A stretch of 64,000 bases of DNA. Source: Kluyvera sp036759925. GTDB lineage: Bacteria > Pseudomonadota > Gammaproteobacteria > Enterobacterales > Enterobacteriaceae. A program made the translations under genes and the position numbers. The stretch covers positions 186,001 to 250,000 of the forward strand of contig NZ_JAPKIB010000005.1 of NCBI RefSeq assembly GCF_036759925.1, written 5' to 3'. This document shows positions 25,267-34,311 of this stretch, one piece after another. Below the pieces are notes generated by a model. It worked only from the letters and a program-made list of their open reading frames with translations, had not been told where the DNA came from and searched no databases. Position 1 is the first letter of the stretch; each line of letters starts with the position of its first letter.

Positions 25267-25758
25267 ATGCCATCTTTCGATATTGTCTCTGAAGTCGATC
25301 TTCAGGAAGCGCGTAACGGCGTGGATAACGCAGCCCGTGAGGTTGAATCTCGCTTCGATTTTCGCGGCGTAGAAGCGAAAATTGAGCTTAACGAAGCGAA
25401 TAAGACCATTAAGGTGCTGAGCGAGTCCGATTTCCAGGTGAACCAGCTGCTGGATATCCTGCGTGCCAAGCTGCTCAAGCGCGGCATTGAAGGCACATCT
25501 CTTGATGTACCGGAAGAGTTCGTCCACAGCGGCAAAACCTGGTTTGTGGAAGCGAAGCTGAAACAGGGCATTGAAAGCGCGATTCAGAAGAAAATCATTA
25601 AGCTTATCAAAGACAACAAGCTGAAGGTGCAGGCGCAGATTCAGGGCGAAGAGATTCGTGTAACCGGGAAATCTCGCGACGATCTGCAGGCCGCGATGGC
25701 GCTGGTGCGCGGCGGCGACCTCGGTCAGCCGTTCCAGTTTAAAAACTTCCGCGACTAA
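25267..25758 (+). CDS. yajQ: YajQ family nucleotide-binding protein
   Basis: 163 residues from the ATG at 25267 with GGGAGGGG before it; an upstream ATG would add 20 unconserved residues. Two ferredoxin-like RRM-type domains are present and the ends match E. coli (MPSFDIVSEVDLQEARN to QPFQFKNFRD). YajQ proteins bind nucleotides or RNA, and the Xanthomonas/Pseudomonas homologues bind cyclic di-GMP; the role in enterobacteria is not settled. It converges with yajR. Confidence 0.95.
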   Translation: MPSFDIVSEVDLQEARNGVDNAAREVESRFDFRGVEAKIELNEANKTIKVLSESDFQVNQLLDILRAKLLKRGIEGTSLDVPEEFVHSGKTWFVEAKLKQGIESAIQKKIIKLIKDNKLKVQAQIQGEEIRVTGKSRDDLQAAMALVRGGDLGQPFQFKNFRD

Positions 25759-25768
25759 CCGTGAAAGT

Positions 25769-25800
25769 ACTGCCCGCACGCTGCTGCGGGCAGTTTCGTC
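25769..25800. terminator. Terminator between yajQ and yajR
   Basis: A 10-bp perfect stem (ACTGCCCGCA with TGCGGGCAGT) and a CGCTGC loop, followed by TTTCGTC. The T-run is short. Confidence 0.7.
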
Positions 25801-27165
25801 TTACCTGGCAGCTATCGCCTGCTCTACCTCAAAGCGGTTTGTCACTTTGCTGTCAATTTTGATGTAGGCAGAGTGTTCCTGAGCCACCACCAATACCTCT
25901 TTAACGCCCTCGGTCGCCAGCAGGCGCTCGCGCAGCGCGTCGTCCGCATCGACATCATCCGGGATCTGCACGCGCAGGCTGCTAACGTACGGCGGCTCCT
26001 GCATCGTCATCGAAACCAGTAGCCAGACCGTTGCCAGCAGCGCGCCGGCGAGGAATACCGTTTGTGAGTCGAACAGGCCGTCAATCCAGCCTCCTAGCGA
26101 GCCGCCGATAGCGACGCCGAGGAACTGGCTGGTGGAGTAAATCCCCATTGCCGTACCTTTGTAGCCCGCCGGAGCCTCTTTGCTGATAAGCGAAGGCAGC
26201 AGCGCTTCCATCAGGTTAAACGCAAGGAAGAAAATCTGTACGCCAGCGACCAGTTCCCAGAAGTAGGTACCGGATCCCCACAGCACGATTTCGGCAATCA
26301 GCAGCAGGGCGATACACAGCACGAACACGCGCTTCATGCGCCGCTTCACTTCGGCGTAGATGATAAAAGGCACGACCGCGACAAACGAGACGACCATGGT
26401 CACCAGATAGATTTTCCAGTGTTCAGCGGCCGGGAAGCCTGCGGGCTCCAGTTGACCAGGCAGCGCCACGAAGGTCGACATCAGCAGGATGTGCAGACAC
26501 ATGATGCCGAAGTTTAGCTTCAGCAGCTTCGGCTCCATCAGCACTTTGCTAAAGCAGCCTTTGACCATCCCTGATTCGCGGTTAAGCACGTGGTTTTTGC
26601 TGTCCGGCACCACCCAAAGGGTCAGCAAGATGCCCAACGTTGCCAGCCCGGCAATCATCCAGAATAGCGCGTGCAGGCCGAGCTTGTGGGTGATAATCGG
26701 GCCCAGCACCATCGCAATCGCAAAGGTGACGCCAAAGCTGACGCCGATAAACGCCATCGCCTTGGTGCGGTTTTGTTCACGGGTCAGGTCGGAAAGCAGC
26801 GCCATGACCGCGGCGGCAATCGCGCCAGAGCCCTGCAGGGCGCGGCCGAGGATAATGCCCCAGATAGAATCCGACATTGCCGCAATCACGCTGCCGAGAA
26901 CGAAAATGGCCAGCCCGCCGACAATCAGCGGTTTGCGGCCAATGCGATCGGAGATAAGTCCAAAGGGAATTTGAAAAACGGCCTGCGCTAGCCCGTAAAT
27001 ACCGATGGCCAGGCCAATCAGCGCTTCGCTTGCGCCCTGTAATGCCATGCCGTATGTGGTCAGAACCGGAAGGACCATAAACATGCCGAGCATACGCAAA
27101 GAAAATACGGTCCCTAAACCCCAGGTGGCGCGTAACTCACCCGGCGTCATTTTGTAATCGTTCAT
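25801..27165 (-). CDS. yajR: MFS transporter YajR with C-terminal YAM domain
   Basis: 454 residues from the ATG at 27165 (MNDYKMTPGELRATWGLG); a GTG two codons earlier is also possible. Twelve membrane helices are followed by a soluble ferredoxin-like YAM domain at about 385-454 (RVQIPDDVDADDALRERLL to VEQAIAAR). Motif A reads DRIGRKPLI. It is a proton-driven exporter of unknown substrate. In K-12 the next gene on this side is cyoE; here the catabolic cluster intervenes. Confidence 0.96.
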   Translation of the reverse strand: MNDYKMTPGELRATWGLGTVFSLRMLGMFMVLPVLTTYGMALQGASEALIGLAIGIYGLAQAVFQIPFGLISDRIGRKPLIVGGLAIFVLGSVIAAMSDSIWGIILGRALQGSGAIAAAVMALLSDLTREQNRTKAMAFIGVSFGVTFAIAMVLGPIITHKLGLHALFWMIAGLATLGILLTLWVVPDSKNHVLNRESGMVKGCFSKVLMEPKLLKLNFGIMCLHILLMSTFVALPGQLEPAGFPAAEHWKIYLVTMVVSFVAVVPFIIYAEVKRRMKRVFVLCIALLLIAEIVLWGSGTYFWELVAGVQIFFLAFNLMEALLPSLISKEAPAGYKGTAMGIYSTSQFLGVAIGGSLGGWIDGLFDSQTVFLAGALLATVWLLVSMTMQEPPYVSSLRVQIPDDVDADDALRERLLATEGVKEVLVVAQEHSAYIKIDSKVTNRFEVEQAIAAR

Positions 27166-27277
27166 TCCCACCTCTATATAAAAGCTGGGAGTAGTGTAGT
27201 GCGGGGAGAGGGCAGGGTAAACAGACGCTTAATTAACAAATATTACATTATTGAATCATTTGTGCGGAATAGAGACA

Positions 27278-27313
27278 TAAACAATAACCCGGCGGCCCGA
27301 AGGCCGTCGGGTT
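27278..27313 (-). terminator. Terminator of the catabolic operon
   Basis: On the minus strand AACCCG-CGGCC pairs with GGCCG-CGGGTT (one mismatch) around a TTCG-type loop, then TATTGTTT. It lies directly after the stop of the oxidoreductase gene. Confidence 0.75.
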
Positions 27314-27323
27314 CAAAGCCTGG

Positions 27324-28343
27324 TCAGGCGGCTTTCTGCGATATCTGGCGAATGGCGTCGATCACTTTCAGTGAACGCAAAGCATCTGCCGCATCAATGA
27401 TTGGCTCGGCCTCACCGGCGATCACCTGCAGGAAATGGCGCAATTGCAGGATAAAGGGATCGATAGGCTCGACGGCGAGCGTTTCCTGCAACAGCGGCGC
27501 ATGCCAGCCGCTTTGTTCACCGTAGCGCCACCAGCGCATTTGCGGAATGGCCAGCGCCCCTTTGCTGCCGGAAATCAGATAGCAGTTTTCTGGGGTATGG
27601 GCGTAAACCGTATTCTCCGCCGAATTCATCTCCCAGCTCCACGGGCTGACGCCGCAGTCGCTGAGCACCGCGCTGCCGAGCGCTCCGCAGGCAAAGCGCA
27701 GATTCACTACCGCGCTATCTTCGTTGGCGAAGCCGCGCCCGGCGTTGCTGGTCATTGCCTGCACTTCCTCAATTTCCCCCAGAAGATAGCGTAGCAGATC
27801 GATATCGTGCACCAGATTCACCAGTAGCGGCCCGGCACCTGGTTCACGACGCCAGGCAACGTTGAAGTAGTCATCGGGCTTTTGCAGGATCCAGTGCGCC
27901 GAGACCGCCACAATGTTGCCCAGCTCACCGCTGTCGATAAGCGACTTTGCCGCCACCGTCAGCGCGTTGTGCCGCCGGTGGTGGCCCACCAAAACGGGAA
28001 CGCCATGCTGCGCCGCGGCGTCGACCAGCGCTTGCGCGCGTTCTGGCGATTCGGCGACCGGTTTTTCTACCAGCACCGGAATACCGCGCTCGATGCAGGC
28101 AATAGCGCACGGCACGTGCAGGGTGTTTGGCGTGGCGTTAATCACTCCTTGCGGATTGACCTGATCCAGCATGTCGTTGATATCGGCATACCACGCGATG
28201 CCCAGCGATGTCGCCAGCGCCTGAGCCTGCGGTGACGGATCGGCCAGCGCGACCAGCTCCGCCTCTGGCGTCTGCTGAATGACCTCAATATGCTTGCGGC
28301 CGATAGCGCCTGCACCGATGATGGCAAGACGGATGCGATTCAT
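27324..28343 (-). CDS. Gfo/Idh/MocA family NAD(P)-dependent oxidoreductase
   Basis: 339 residues. The Rossmann domain begins IRLAIIGAGAIGRKH (GAGAIG at 10-15); the EKP motif (LVEKPVAES, about residue 94) and the later GHHRRHN and VHDIDLLRYLLGE segments are the catalytic landmarks of the family. It should oxidise or reduce a sugar-, inositol- or cyclitol-like hydroxyl with NAD(P). It is the last gene of the accessory operon and overlaps the MFS gene by 4 bases. The substrate is unknown; a cyclic polyhydroxy acid fits the neighbours. Confidence 0.88.
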   Translation of the reverse strand: MNRIRLAIIGAGAIGRKHIEVIQQTPEAELVALADPSPQAQALATSLGIAWYADINDMLDQVNPQGVINATPNTLHVPCAIACIERGIPVLVEKPVAESPERAQALVDAAAQHGVPVLVGHHRRHNALTVAAKSLIDSGELGNIVAVSAHWILQKPDDYFNVAWRREPGAGPLLVNLVHDIDLLRYLLGEIEEVQAMTSNAGRGFANEDSAVVNLRFACGALGSAVLSDCGVSPWSWEMNSAENTVYAHTPENCYLISGSKGALAIPQMRWWRYGEQSGWHAPLLQETLAVEPIDPFILQLRHFLQVIAGEAEPIIDAADALRSLKVIDAIRQISQKAA

Positions 28344-29704
28344 GATGGGCTCCTCAGGGTGGTTGTGACGGTTGGCTTCGCGTTAGTCGGGCTTGCCGCC
28401 CAGTAGCCTTTGGCGGCCAGACCGATGACGGTCAGCGCTGCGGGAATGCCGAGGATCAGGAACACCGATTTAAAATCGAGCCCCAGCGCCAGCATTTCCG
28501 CACCAGCAAATGCGCTGAGAATGGCGCCGATTCGCCCGACGCCGTGCATCCAGCTGGAACCGGTCGCACGTGCCTGGGTGGGGTAGAAGCGGGCGGAAAG
28601 GGCGTTCATTCCGGTATTCGCGCCGTTAAGGCAGGCGCCGCTGACAAACGCCAGCAGGCACAGCAACGGGAAGTTCACCCCCGCGTAACCAATCGCCATG
28701 GTGAACAGGCCACCCACGGCGAAGATAACCCCCAACGCCCGGTGCGGATCGATACGGTCCATCAACCAGCCCGCGAACAGGGAGCCGACGGTGCCGCCAG
28801 CCTGGTAAATCGCGGTCATTATCGCCGCCTGGCTGACGGTCAGCCCTATCTCTTTCACCAGCGTCGGTAGCCAACTGCCGAGGATATAGACCAGAAACAG
28901 CCCCATAAAGTAGACCAGCCACAGCATTAGCGAGCCGAACAGATATTCACGTGACAGCACAATGCGCATGGCGCTGCTCTTAATCGGCTGCTGGGGCAGA
29001 ATAAAGCTGACATTTTCGCTGACCTGGCCGGGGAAAAAGCGCTGAAGGATGGCGTGTATTCGTGCGGCGGGGGCTTGTTTAATCACCAGAAAGCGCGCCG
29101 ATTCCGGCAGCTTCCAGATAAGAAACGGTGCGAATAGCAGCGGCAGCACACCGCCCAGCGCCATCAGTGAATGCCAGCCAAACTGTGGAATAAGCCACGA
29201 GGCGGCAAATCCGCCGATGGCCGCACCAAAGGTAAAACCGCAGAAGATAACGGTGATGATAAACGAGCGCTGGCGCTCCGGCGCGTACTCCGAAACCAGC
29301 GTGCTCATATTTGGCATGGCGGCGCCTAGCCCGAGGCCGGTCATGAAACGGAAAAAGATCATCTGTTCGATGTTCTGGGAGAACGCCGTCGCGATGGTCC
29401 AGAAACCGAAGAAGAAGACGCTGTTGATGATGATTTTCTTGCGTCCCAGCCAGTCGGCAAGCGGGCCGGAGAAGAGCGCGCCGAGCGCAAGGCCAATCAG
29501 CGCCGTGCTAATAACAAAGCCGAGTTCATGGTTACTGACGCCCCATTCCTGCTTTAGCGTTGGGGCGATAAAGCCCATGATGGCGATATCAAAACCGTCC
29601 AGCGCAATGACGCAAAAACCGAGAAAAATGACCAGCTTCTGGTAGCGGCTGAGCGGGTTGGTGTTAATTAATTCTCTGACATCCAGGCGTTGTGTCTGTG
29701 ACAT
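28340..29704 (-). CDS. MFS transporter, aromatic acid:H+ symporter (AAHS) family
   Basis: 454 residues, about 12 membrane helices. The first-helix motif ALDGFDIAIMGFIAPTLKQEW with its aspartates and the loop GPLADWLGRKK are the hallmarks of AAHS carriers such as PcaK and shikimate/benzoate-type permeases. It probably imports an aromatic or hydroaromatic acid with protons. It lies 13 bases after the TIM-barrel gene and overlaps the oxidoreductase gene by 4 bases. The exact substrate cannot be read from sequence. Confidence 0.87.
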   Translation of the reverse strand: MSQTQRLDVRELINTNPLSRYQKLVIFLGFCVIALDGFDIAIMGFIAPTLKQEWGVSNHELGFVISTALIGLALGALFSGPLADWLGRKKIIINSVFFFGFWTIATAFSQNIEQMIFFRFMTGLGLGAAMPNMSTLVSEYAPERQRSFIITVIFCGFTFGAAIGGFAASWLIPQFGWHSLMALGGVLPLLFAPFLIWKLPESARFLVIKQAPAARIHAILQRFFPGQVSENVSFILPQQPIKSSAMRIVLSREYLFGSLMLWLVYFMGLFLVYILGSWLPTLVKEIGLTVSQAAIMTAIYQAGGTVGSLFAGWLMDRIDPHRALGVIFAVGGLFTMAIGYAGVNFPLLCLLAFVSGACLNGANTGMNALSARFYPTQARATGSSWMHGVGRIGAILSAFAGAEMLALGLDFKSVFLILGIPAALTVIGLAAKGYWAASPTNAKPTVTTTLRSPS

Positions 29705-29717
29705 GGCAAGCTCCTGT

Positions 29718-30521
29718 TTACAGGAAGGATTGTGCAGCGTTAAACAGCAGCTGAGCGCGTTGTTGTGCCGGAAGTGCTCCCTGAGCGCCGGCCAGCGGCA
29801 CCTCTATCGAGACGGGAATGGTCGGCGGGAGCGCTGCAAGCAGACCGTGGAGATCCAGCTCACCTTCACCCGGGACACGACGCGCGCTGCGGGCCTGATA
29901 AATCAACTCCTGGGTATCCGTGGGAATTCGCGCTGGGGCGTCGCAGAGCTGCATGTAGTTCAACCGCTCTGGTGCAAGCGCACTCAGTGCCTCCAGCGAC
30001 TCGCCTGCTCGCCAGAAGTGAATGGCATCCACCAGAATACCGACGTTGCGCTGCCCGCTGGCGGCAATCAGCTGTTGCGCGCTGGCAAGCGTGGGCAGAT
30101 GAGTCCACGGCATCGGTTCCAGGTTCATGGTCAGGCCGTAGGCTTCCCCCGCCTGTGCCAACGTCGCCAGGTTCTCCGCGCAGCGAGGAAGGTTATCGTC
30201 ATTACCGGCGACCAGCACCTGCTGGGCTTCCAATCGGGCAGCGGTGTCGAGGAACGGACGCAGCGCATCGAGGCTGAAATCCGGCGTCAGGCGCACAATC
30301 TCCACGTCGGAGACGCGAATACCGGTATCGCGCATCGCGGCCAGCGTTTCGCGTACGGTGCGCGTATCGCCAAGCATGTCGTAATCGGGGTCGTCAGGCG
30401 TCGCGGGCAACAGACGAATGCCGACGTGGCTGTAGCCGGTGAGCGCGGCGATACGCACCTGTTCCGGCGGTGAAACGTCCAGCACGGTTAGTGCCGCTAG
30501 GGAGAGAGAACGCATATTCAT
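29718..30521 (-). CDS. Sugar phosphate isomerase/epimerase-type TIM-barrel protein
   Basis: 267 residues of the xylose-isomerase-like (AP endonuclease 2) fold. Likely metal-site segments are MNLEPMPW (Glu), ILVDAIHFWRAG (Asp, His), MQLCDAP (Asp) and VSIEVPL (Glu). The family includes epimerases, inosose dehydratases and 3-dehydroshikimate dehydratases (AsbF/QuiC type). Beside a shikimate-dehydrogenase homologue and an aromatic-acid carrier, a dehydratase role is attractive but unproven. A 74-bp gap with two T-runs separates it from the flavoprotein upstream. Confidence 0.82.
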   Translation of the reverse strand: MNMRSLSLAALTVLDVSPPEQVRIAALTGYSHVGIRLLPATPDDPDYDMLGDTRTVRETLAAMRDTGIRVSDVEIVRLTPDFSLDALRPFLDTAARLEAQQVLVAGNDDNLPRCAENLATLAQAGEAYGLTMNLEPMPWTHLPTLASAQQLIAASGQRNVGILVDAIHFWRAGESLEALSALAPERLNYMQLCDAPARIPTDTQELIYQARSARRVPGEGELDLHGLLAALPPTIPVSIEVPLAGAQGALPAQQRAQLLFNAAQSFL

Positions 30522-30595
30522 ACAGACTCCAGTACAGTTGCAGGTGAGGTTTGTTGTTTTTTTGGCGCCTTTCCCTGGCTAAATGCGTGTTTTTT

Positions 30596-32290
30596 TTATG
30601 AGGTTGTATTTGCGGACAGATTTTTCCCCACCAGGTAACCAAACGTCATGGCGGGGCCCAGCGTGATGCCGCCGCTGGGGTAGAACCCCTGCATCACGCT
30701 AGACATATCGTTTCCCACGGCAAATAAGCCGGGGATGGGGTGTTGTTCGGCATCCAGAACGCGCGCCTGTTCGTCGGTTTTCAGGCCGCTGAATGATCCC
30801 AGCGAGCCGGGCAGGATACGTACCGCATAGTAAGGCGGCTGTTTCAACTCGCCCAGCGTCGGGCTGGGCTGGTGGCTAGCATCACCCTGCGCACAGTTAT
30901 AGGCCGATGCGCCGCGCTGGAAGTCGTCGTCGCGCCCCTGTCGGGCGAAGCCATTAAAGCGTTCGACGGTATCGCTGAGCGCGGAACCGTCGATGCCGCA
31001 CTGTTGCGCCAGTGCCTCAAGCGTATTGGCACTTTGCAGATAGCCGGTTCGCAGCCAGGCCTTTACCGGGAACGGGGTGGGGCGTGCGTGACCCAGGCCG
31101 TAGCGGTGCAGCGCGCGGCTATCGGCAATCAACCAGGCCACCGGTTTTTCGCCTTCTGGCGTGGCATCCAGCAGCGTGGCGATAAAATCATGGTAGGAGT
31201 CGGCTTCGTTGACGAAACGCTTGCCGTTACTGCGTACCGCGATAAACCCCGGTTTAGCTCGCTCAACAAGGTGCGGAAACGCCAGCTGTAGCCCACTGGC
31301 GAGCGAGACGCGGGAGACCGGAGCCCACGCCATCGGGTGCTTAAGCGAGCGGTCAAACTGGCCGCCTACGGTTTCGCCAAGGCGAATGCCATCGCCCTGA
31401 TTTCCCGGTGGCGCGGCGGAGAAGTGGCCGTAGCCCTGCGCCGCGTGCGGCACCTGCTCGGCCAACCGCTGTTTATCATGCGGAAAACCGCCGCAGGCCA
31501 GTACCACCGCACGGGCCGTAACCTGAACCTCACCATCATCGCCGCTGAGGATGGCACCGGTCACGCCTTGGGTATCCTGTAATAAACGTGTGACCGGGGC
31601 GTTGAGCTGAAAGCTGACGTTAGCGTCGAGCGCCGAGCGCAGAAGACGCGCGACCAGCGCGTTGCCGTTGACCAGATGACGGCCGCGTCCGTGGCGCAGG
31701 CGTTGCCAGCCGTGACGCGCCAGGCGGCGGGCGGCATACAGTGCCGAACGCGGTGAGCGCGTCGCGTTAAAGAAGTGCGCCATATCCGCGCCGCCCGCAA
31801 TGCCCATACCGGCAAGGCTGATGGTCTCCAGCGGCGGGCGCAGGCGGTGAAGCCAGTCGCCTAGTCCGCGAGCGTCGTACGGTTGGGCGGTGACGGAGCG
31901 GCCGCCGGTGACAAAGCCCGTGTTGTTATGAAAGTCAGGCATTTTGCTACCGGACAGAAACTGCACGGCGGTGTTTTGCCGGAAAAAATCCACCATTTCC
32001 GGGCCGTAGCGTAAAAAGGTGCGCAGGCGTGCATCGGCAGAGCAGCCTTCCATTTCGGACTGTAGATAGCTCAATGGGGCAGCATCGTCTTCCATTATGC
32101 CTTCCTCACGGGCTAGCGGGTTTTGCGGGATCCACAGCCAGCCGCCCGACCAGGCGCTGGTGCCGCCGATCGTTGACTCTTTTTCGGCAACCAGCACTCG
32201 CGCACCGCGCAATGCGGCGGTGACGGCAGCAGAAAGCCCGGCGGCGCCGGAGCCAATCACCAGCATATCTACCTCTACATGCCTGCTCAT
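30596..32290 (-). CDS. FAD-dependent oxidoreductase, 3-ketosteroid dehydrogenase-like (first copy)
   Basis: 564 residues. The FAD-binding start is DMLVIGSGAAGLSAAVTAAL (GSGAAG at 13-18) with the flavin contact GGTSAWSGG near 43. The C-terminal segment NDMSSVMQGFYPSGGITLGP contains Y537 and G541, in the Y-x3-G spacing of the tyrosine/glycine pair that polarises the substrate ketone in delta-1 ketosteroid dehydrogenases. That suggests alpha,beta-dehydrogenation (or reduction) of a cyclic ketone. It is a paralogue, equal in length, of the gene at 32617. AGGAG precedes the ATG. The substrate is unknown. Confidence 0.85.
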   Translation of the reverse strand: MSRHVEVDMLVIGSGAAGLSAAVTAALRGARVLVAEKESTIGGTSAWSGGWLWIPQNPLAREEGIMEDDAAPLSYLQSEMEGCSADARLRTFLRYGPEMVDFFRQNTAVQFLSGSKMPDFHNNTGFVTGGRSVTAQPYDARGLGDWLHRLRPPLETISLAGMGIAGGADMAHFFNATRSPRSALYAARRLARHGWQRLRHGRGRHLVNGNALVARLLRSALDANVSFQLNAPVTRLLQDTQGVTGAILSGDDGEVQVTARAVVLACGGFPHDKQRLAEQVPHAAQGYGHFSAAPPGNQGDGIRLGETVGGQFDRSLKHPMAWAPVSRVSLASGLQLAFPHLVERAKPGFIAVRSNGKRFVNEADSYHDFIATLLDATPEGEKPVAWLIADSRALHRYGLGHARPTPFPVKAWLRTGYLQSANTLEALAQQCGIDGSALSDTVERFNGFARQGRDDDFQRGASAYNCAQGDASHQPSPTLGELKQPPYYAVRILPGSLGSFSGLKTDEQARVLDAEQHPIPGLFAVGNDMSSVMQGFYPSGGITLGPAMTFGYLVGKNLSANTTS

Positions 32291-32299
32291 GGGGACTCC

Positions 32300-32620
32300 T
32301 TATTGCAGCGGCGAGAAATCGGTAGGGCGCATCAGCACCGATTCCAGGCGTTCAACCGCCGCCAGTTCGCGGTTTTTCCGTGAGAAGGTCAGCCAGCGCT
32401 CGTCCTGAGACATGCGCGCGCGGCGCACCAGACGGTCATCCAGGCTCTCGTAGGCCCAGATATGCACCACCTGATTGACCACGCCGATTTCAGTAAAGAA
32501 AAAGCCAATTAGCTTGCCGAGGTGTTCAGTTTGCACCGCAAAGGCGTCGCTTTTGTATAGCGCAAGCCAGTCGGCCATTTTCAGCGGATTGATGGTGTAG
32601 GTGCGTTTTTCGTAGATCAT
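32300..32620 (-). CDS. NIPSNAP family protein
   Basis: 106 residues. The pattern MIYEKRTYTINPLKMADWL, then VVHIWAYESLDDRLVRRARM and DERWLTF is typical of NIPSNAP domains, small ferredoxin-like dimers related to ABM proteins. Bacterial members often lie in catabolic operons, but their reaction is mostly unknown. It is placed between the two flavoprotein genes, overlapping the upstream one by 4 bases and ending 9 bases before the downstream one. It may be a binding partner or an isomerase for the flavoprotein product; this is inference. Confidence 0.85.
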   Translation of the reverse strand: MIYEKRTYTINPLKMADWLALYKSDAFAVQTEHLGKLIGFFFTEIGVVNQVVHIWAYESLDDRLVRRARMSQDERWLTFSRKNRELAAVERLESVLMRPTDFSPLQ

Positions 32621-34311
32621 GCTGCTTCTCCTGAAGTGAGTGAGGATGCTTTTGTCATATGCATGGCGGCCAGATAGCCGAAGGTGAGCGCTGGGCCGAG
32701 GGTGATGCCTGGGCCGGGGTAGGTGCCCGCCATCATCGAATCCATATCGTTGCCGACCGCATACAGACCGCCGATAGGCTGGCCTTGCTGGTTAATGACC
32801 TGCGCGTCGGCGGTAGTGACCAACCCGCGTGAAGTGCCTAAGTCGCCGGTAAAGAGTTTGATGGCGTAGAACGGCGCGCTGAGCAGCGGCGCGTTGCAGG
32901 CGTTCGGGGCGTGTGCCGCGTCGCCCATCGCGCGGTTATAGCTGTTACCGCCTTTATGAAACGCCGGGTCGCTGCCGTGTGCCGCATGCAGGTTGTAGCG
33001 GGAAACGGTGTGCTCAAGCTGTTGCGGGTCTATACCTAACTGCTGCGCCAGTTCGCTTAGGCTTTCGGCCTGATGCAGATAACCGGCGTTCACCAACGCG
33101 TCGTTGTTAACCGGTGCCGGGCGCGCCAACCCCAAGCCATAGCGTTTCATTGCCTGGGCATCGCACAACAGGTAGCACGGGGCGTTTTCCGGCTGCTGCT
33201 GCATGGCGCTGGCAAAATGGTGGTAGGAATTTGATTCGTTGACGAAACGTACGCCGCGTTGGTTAACCGCGATCACCCCCGGTTTGGCGCGGTCGGTCAC
33301 CAGATGTGGGAAGCGCTCCTCGCTACCGTCCGGGCGACGCAGCACGGAGACCGGTGCCCAGAAAAAGTTTGACGGCAGGTCTGCGCCTTGTCGGGCATCA
33401 ACGCTAAGTCCCAGTTGGAATGCTGCACCGTCGTTAGTGGCGGGCGACATGGTGTAGTGCTGCTGCGTCGCTGGGCGATACTGGGGGGCGATGCGCCCGG
33501 CGGCAAAGCCTCCGGCGGCAAGTACGACGCCACGACGGGCGTGTAATGTCAGCGTTTGACCATCGCGTTCGATTTCAACCCCGGTCACACGACCGTTCCG
33601 TTCGACCAGCGATTTCACCGTCACGTTAAGTTCCAGCTCCAGCCCTTTACGCAGCGCCAGCGTCGCCATGCGGGCAATCAGCGCGTTGCCCATTGCCAGA
33701 CGGGTACCGCGATGATGGCGCAGACGATCGCGCCCATAGCGGAGCAGCAGCCTGGTGCAGTGGCGCAATGAGCGCCATGAACGGCGCATATCGAGGAAGT
33801 GCTGAATATCGACACGGTTAACCATCATGCCGCCAAACAGCAGCATCCCCGGCGGCGGCGAGCGCAGGGTGGTAAAGTGCTCACCCAGCTCGCGGCCATC
33901 ATATTCCACTACTTCCAGCGCCCGGCCGACGTCCACCCCGCCAGGTTCATCCGGATAGTAGTCCGGCGACAGCGGGCGCAGGCTGTATTTCACCGCGCCT
34001 TCCTGTTCGAGAAAGGCCAGCGCTTCTCGCCCGGCATGGACGAATGCGTCAACCATGTCTGGGCGGTAGTTCGCTTCGCCAATGATGGTGCGCAGGTAGG
34101 TTTTTATTGCCTCCGGCGAGCCGCTTTTTCCCAGGCGACGGGCCTGGTCGGTGTCGTTAATCCACACCGCGCCGCCGGAGATTGCTGACGTCCCGCCAAA
34201 ATGCGGGGCCTTTTCCAGCATCAGTACCGAGAGACCTTTGCAGCAGGCGGTAACGGCGGTGGCGAAACCCGCCGCGCCGCTGCCAATCACGATCACATCC
34301 CAGCTTTTCAT
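32617..34311 (-). CDS. FAD-dependent oxidoreductase, 3-ketosteroid dehydrogenase-like (second copy)
   Basis: 564 residues. The N-terminal FAD motif is DVIVIGSGAAGFATAVTACC (GSGAAG at 10-15), with GGTSAISGGAVWI near 40. Y531 and G535 in GTYPGPGITLGPALTFGYLA match the substrate-ketone pair of ketosteroid delta-1 dehydrogenases. The protein is clearly homologous to the copy at 30596 but diverged throughout, so the two may act on different substrates or at different ring positions. It overlaps the genes on both sides by 4 bases (ATGA junctions). Confidence 0.86.
   Translation of the reverse strand: MKSWDVIVIGSGAAGFATAVTACCKGLSVLMLEKAPHFGGTSAISGGAVWINDTDQARRLGKSGSPEAIKTYLRTIIGEANYRPDMVDAFVHAGREALAFLEQEGAVKYSLRPLSPDYYPDEPGGVDVGRALEVVEYDGRELGEHFTTLRSPPPGMLLFGGMMVNRVDIQHFLDMRRSWRSLRHCTRLLLRYGRDRLRHHRGTRLAMGNALIARMATLALRKGLELELNVTVKSLVERNGRVTGVEIERDGQTLTLHARRGVVLAAGGFAAGRIAPQYRPATQQHYTMSPATNDGAAFQLGLSVDARQGADLPSNFFWAPVSVLRRPDGSEERFPHLVTDRAKPGVIAVNQRGVRFVNESNSYHHFASAMQQQPENAPCYLLCDAQAMKRYGLGLARPAPVNNDALVNAGYLHQAESLSELAQQLGIDPQQLEHTVSRYNLHAAHGSDPAFHKGGNSYNRAMGDAAHAPNACNAPLLSAPFYAIKLFTGDLGTSRGLVTTADAQVINQQGQPIGGLYAVGNDMDSMMAGTYPGPGITLGPALTFGYLAAMHMTKASSLTSGEAA

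Noticed and set aside
30522..30595. Internal promoter or terminator between the TIM-barrel and first flavoprotein genes
   Set aside because: Two T-runs on the plus strand (30557-30563 and 30590-30597) are A-runs in the transcript, and no stem or clear -35/-10 pair is present.
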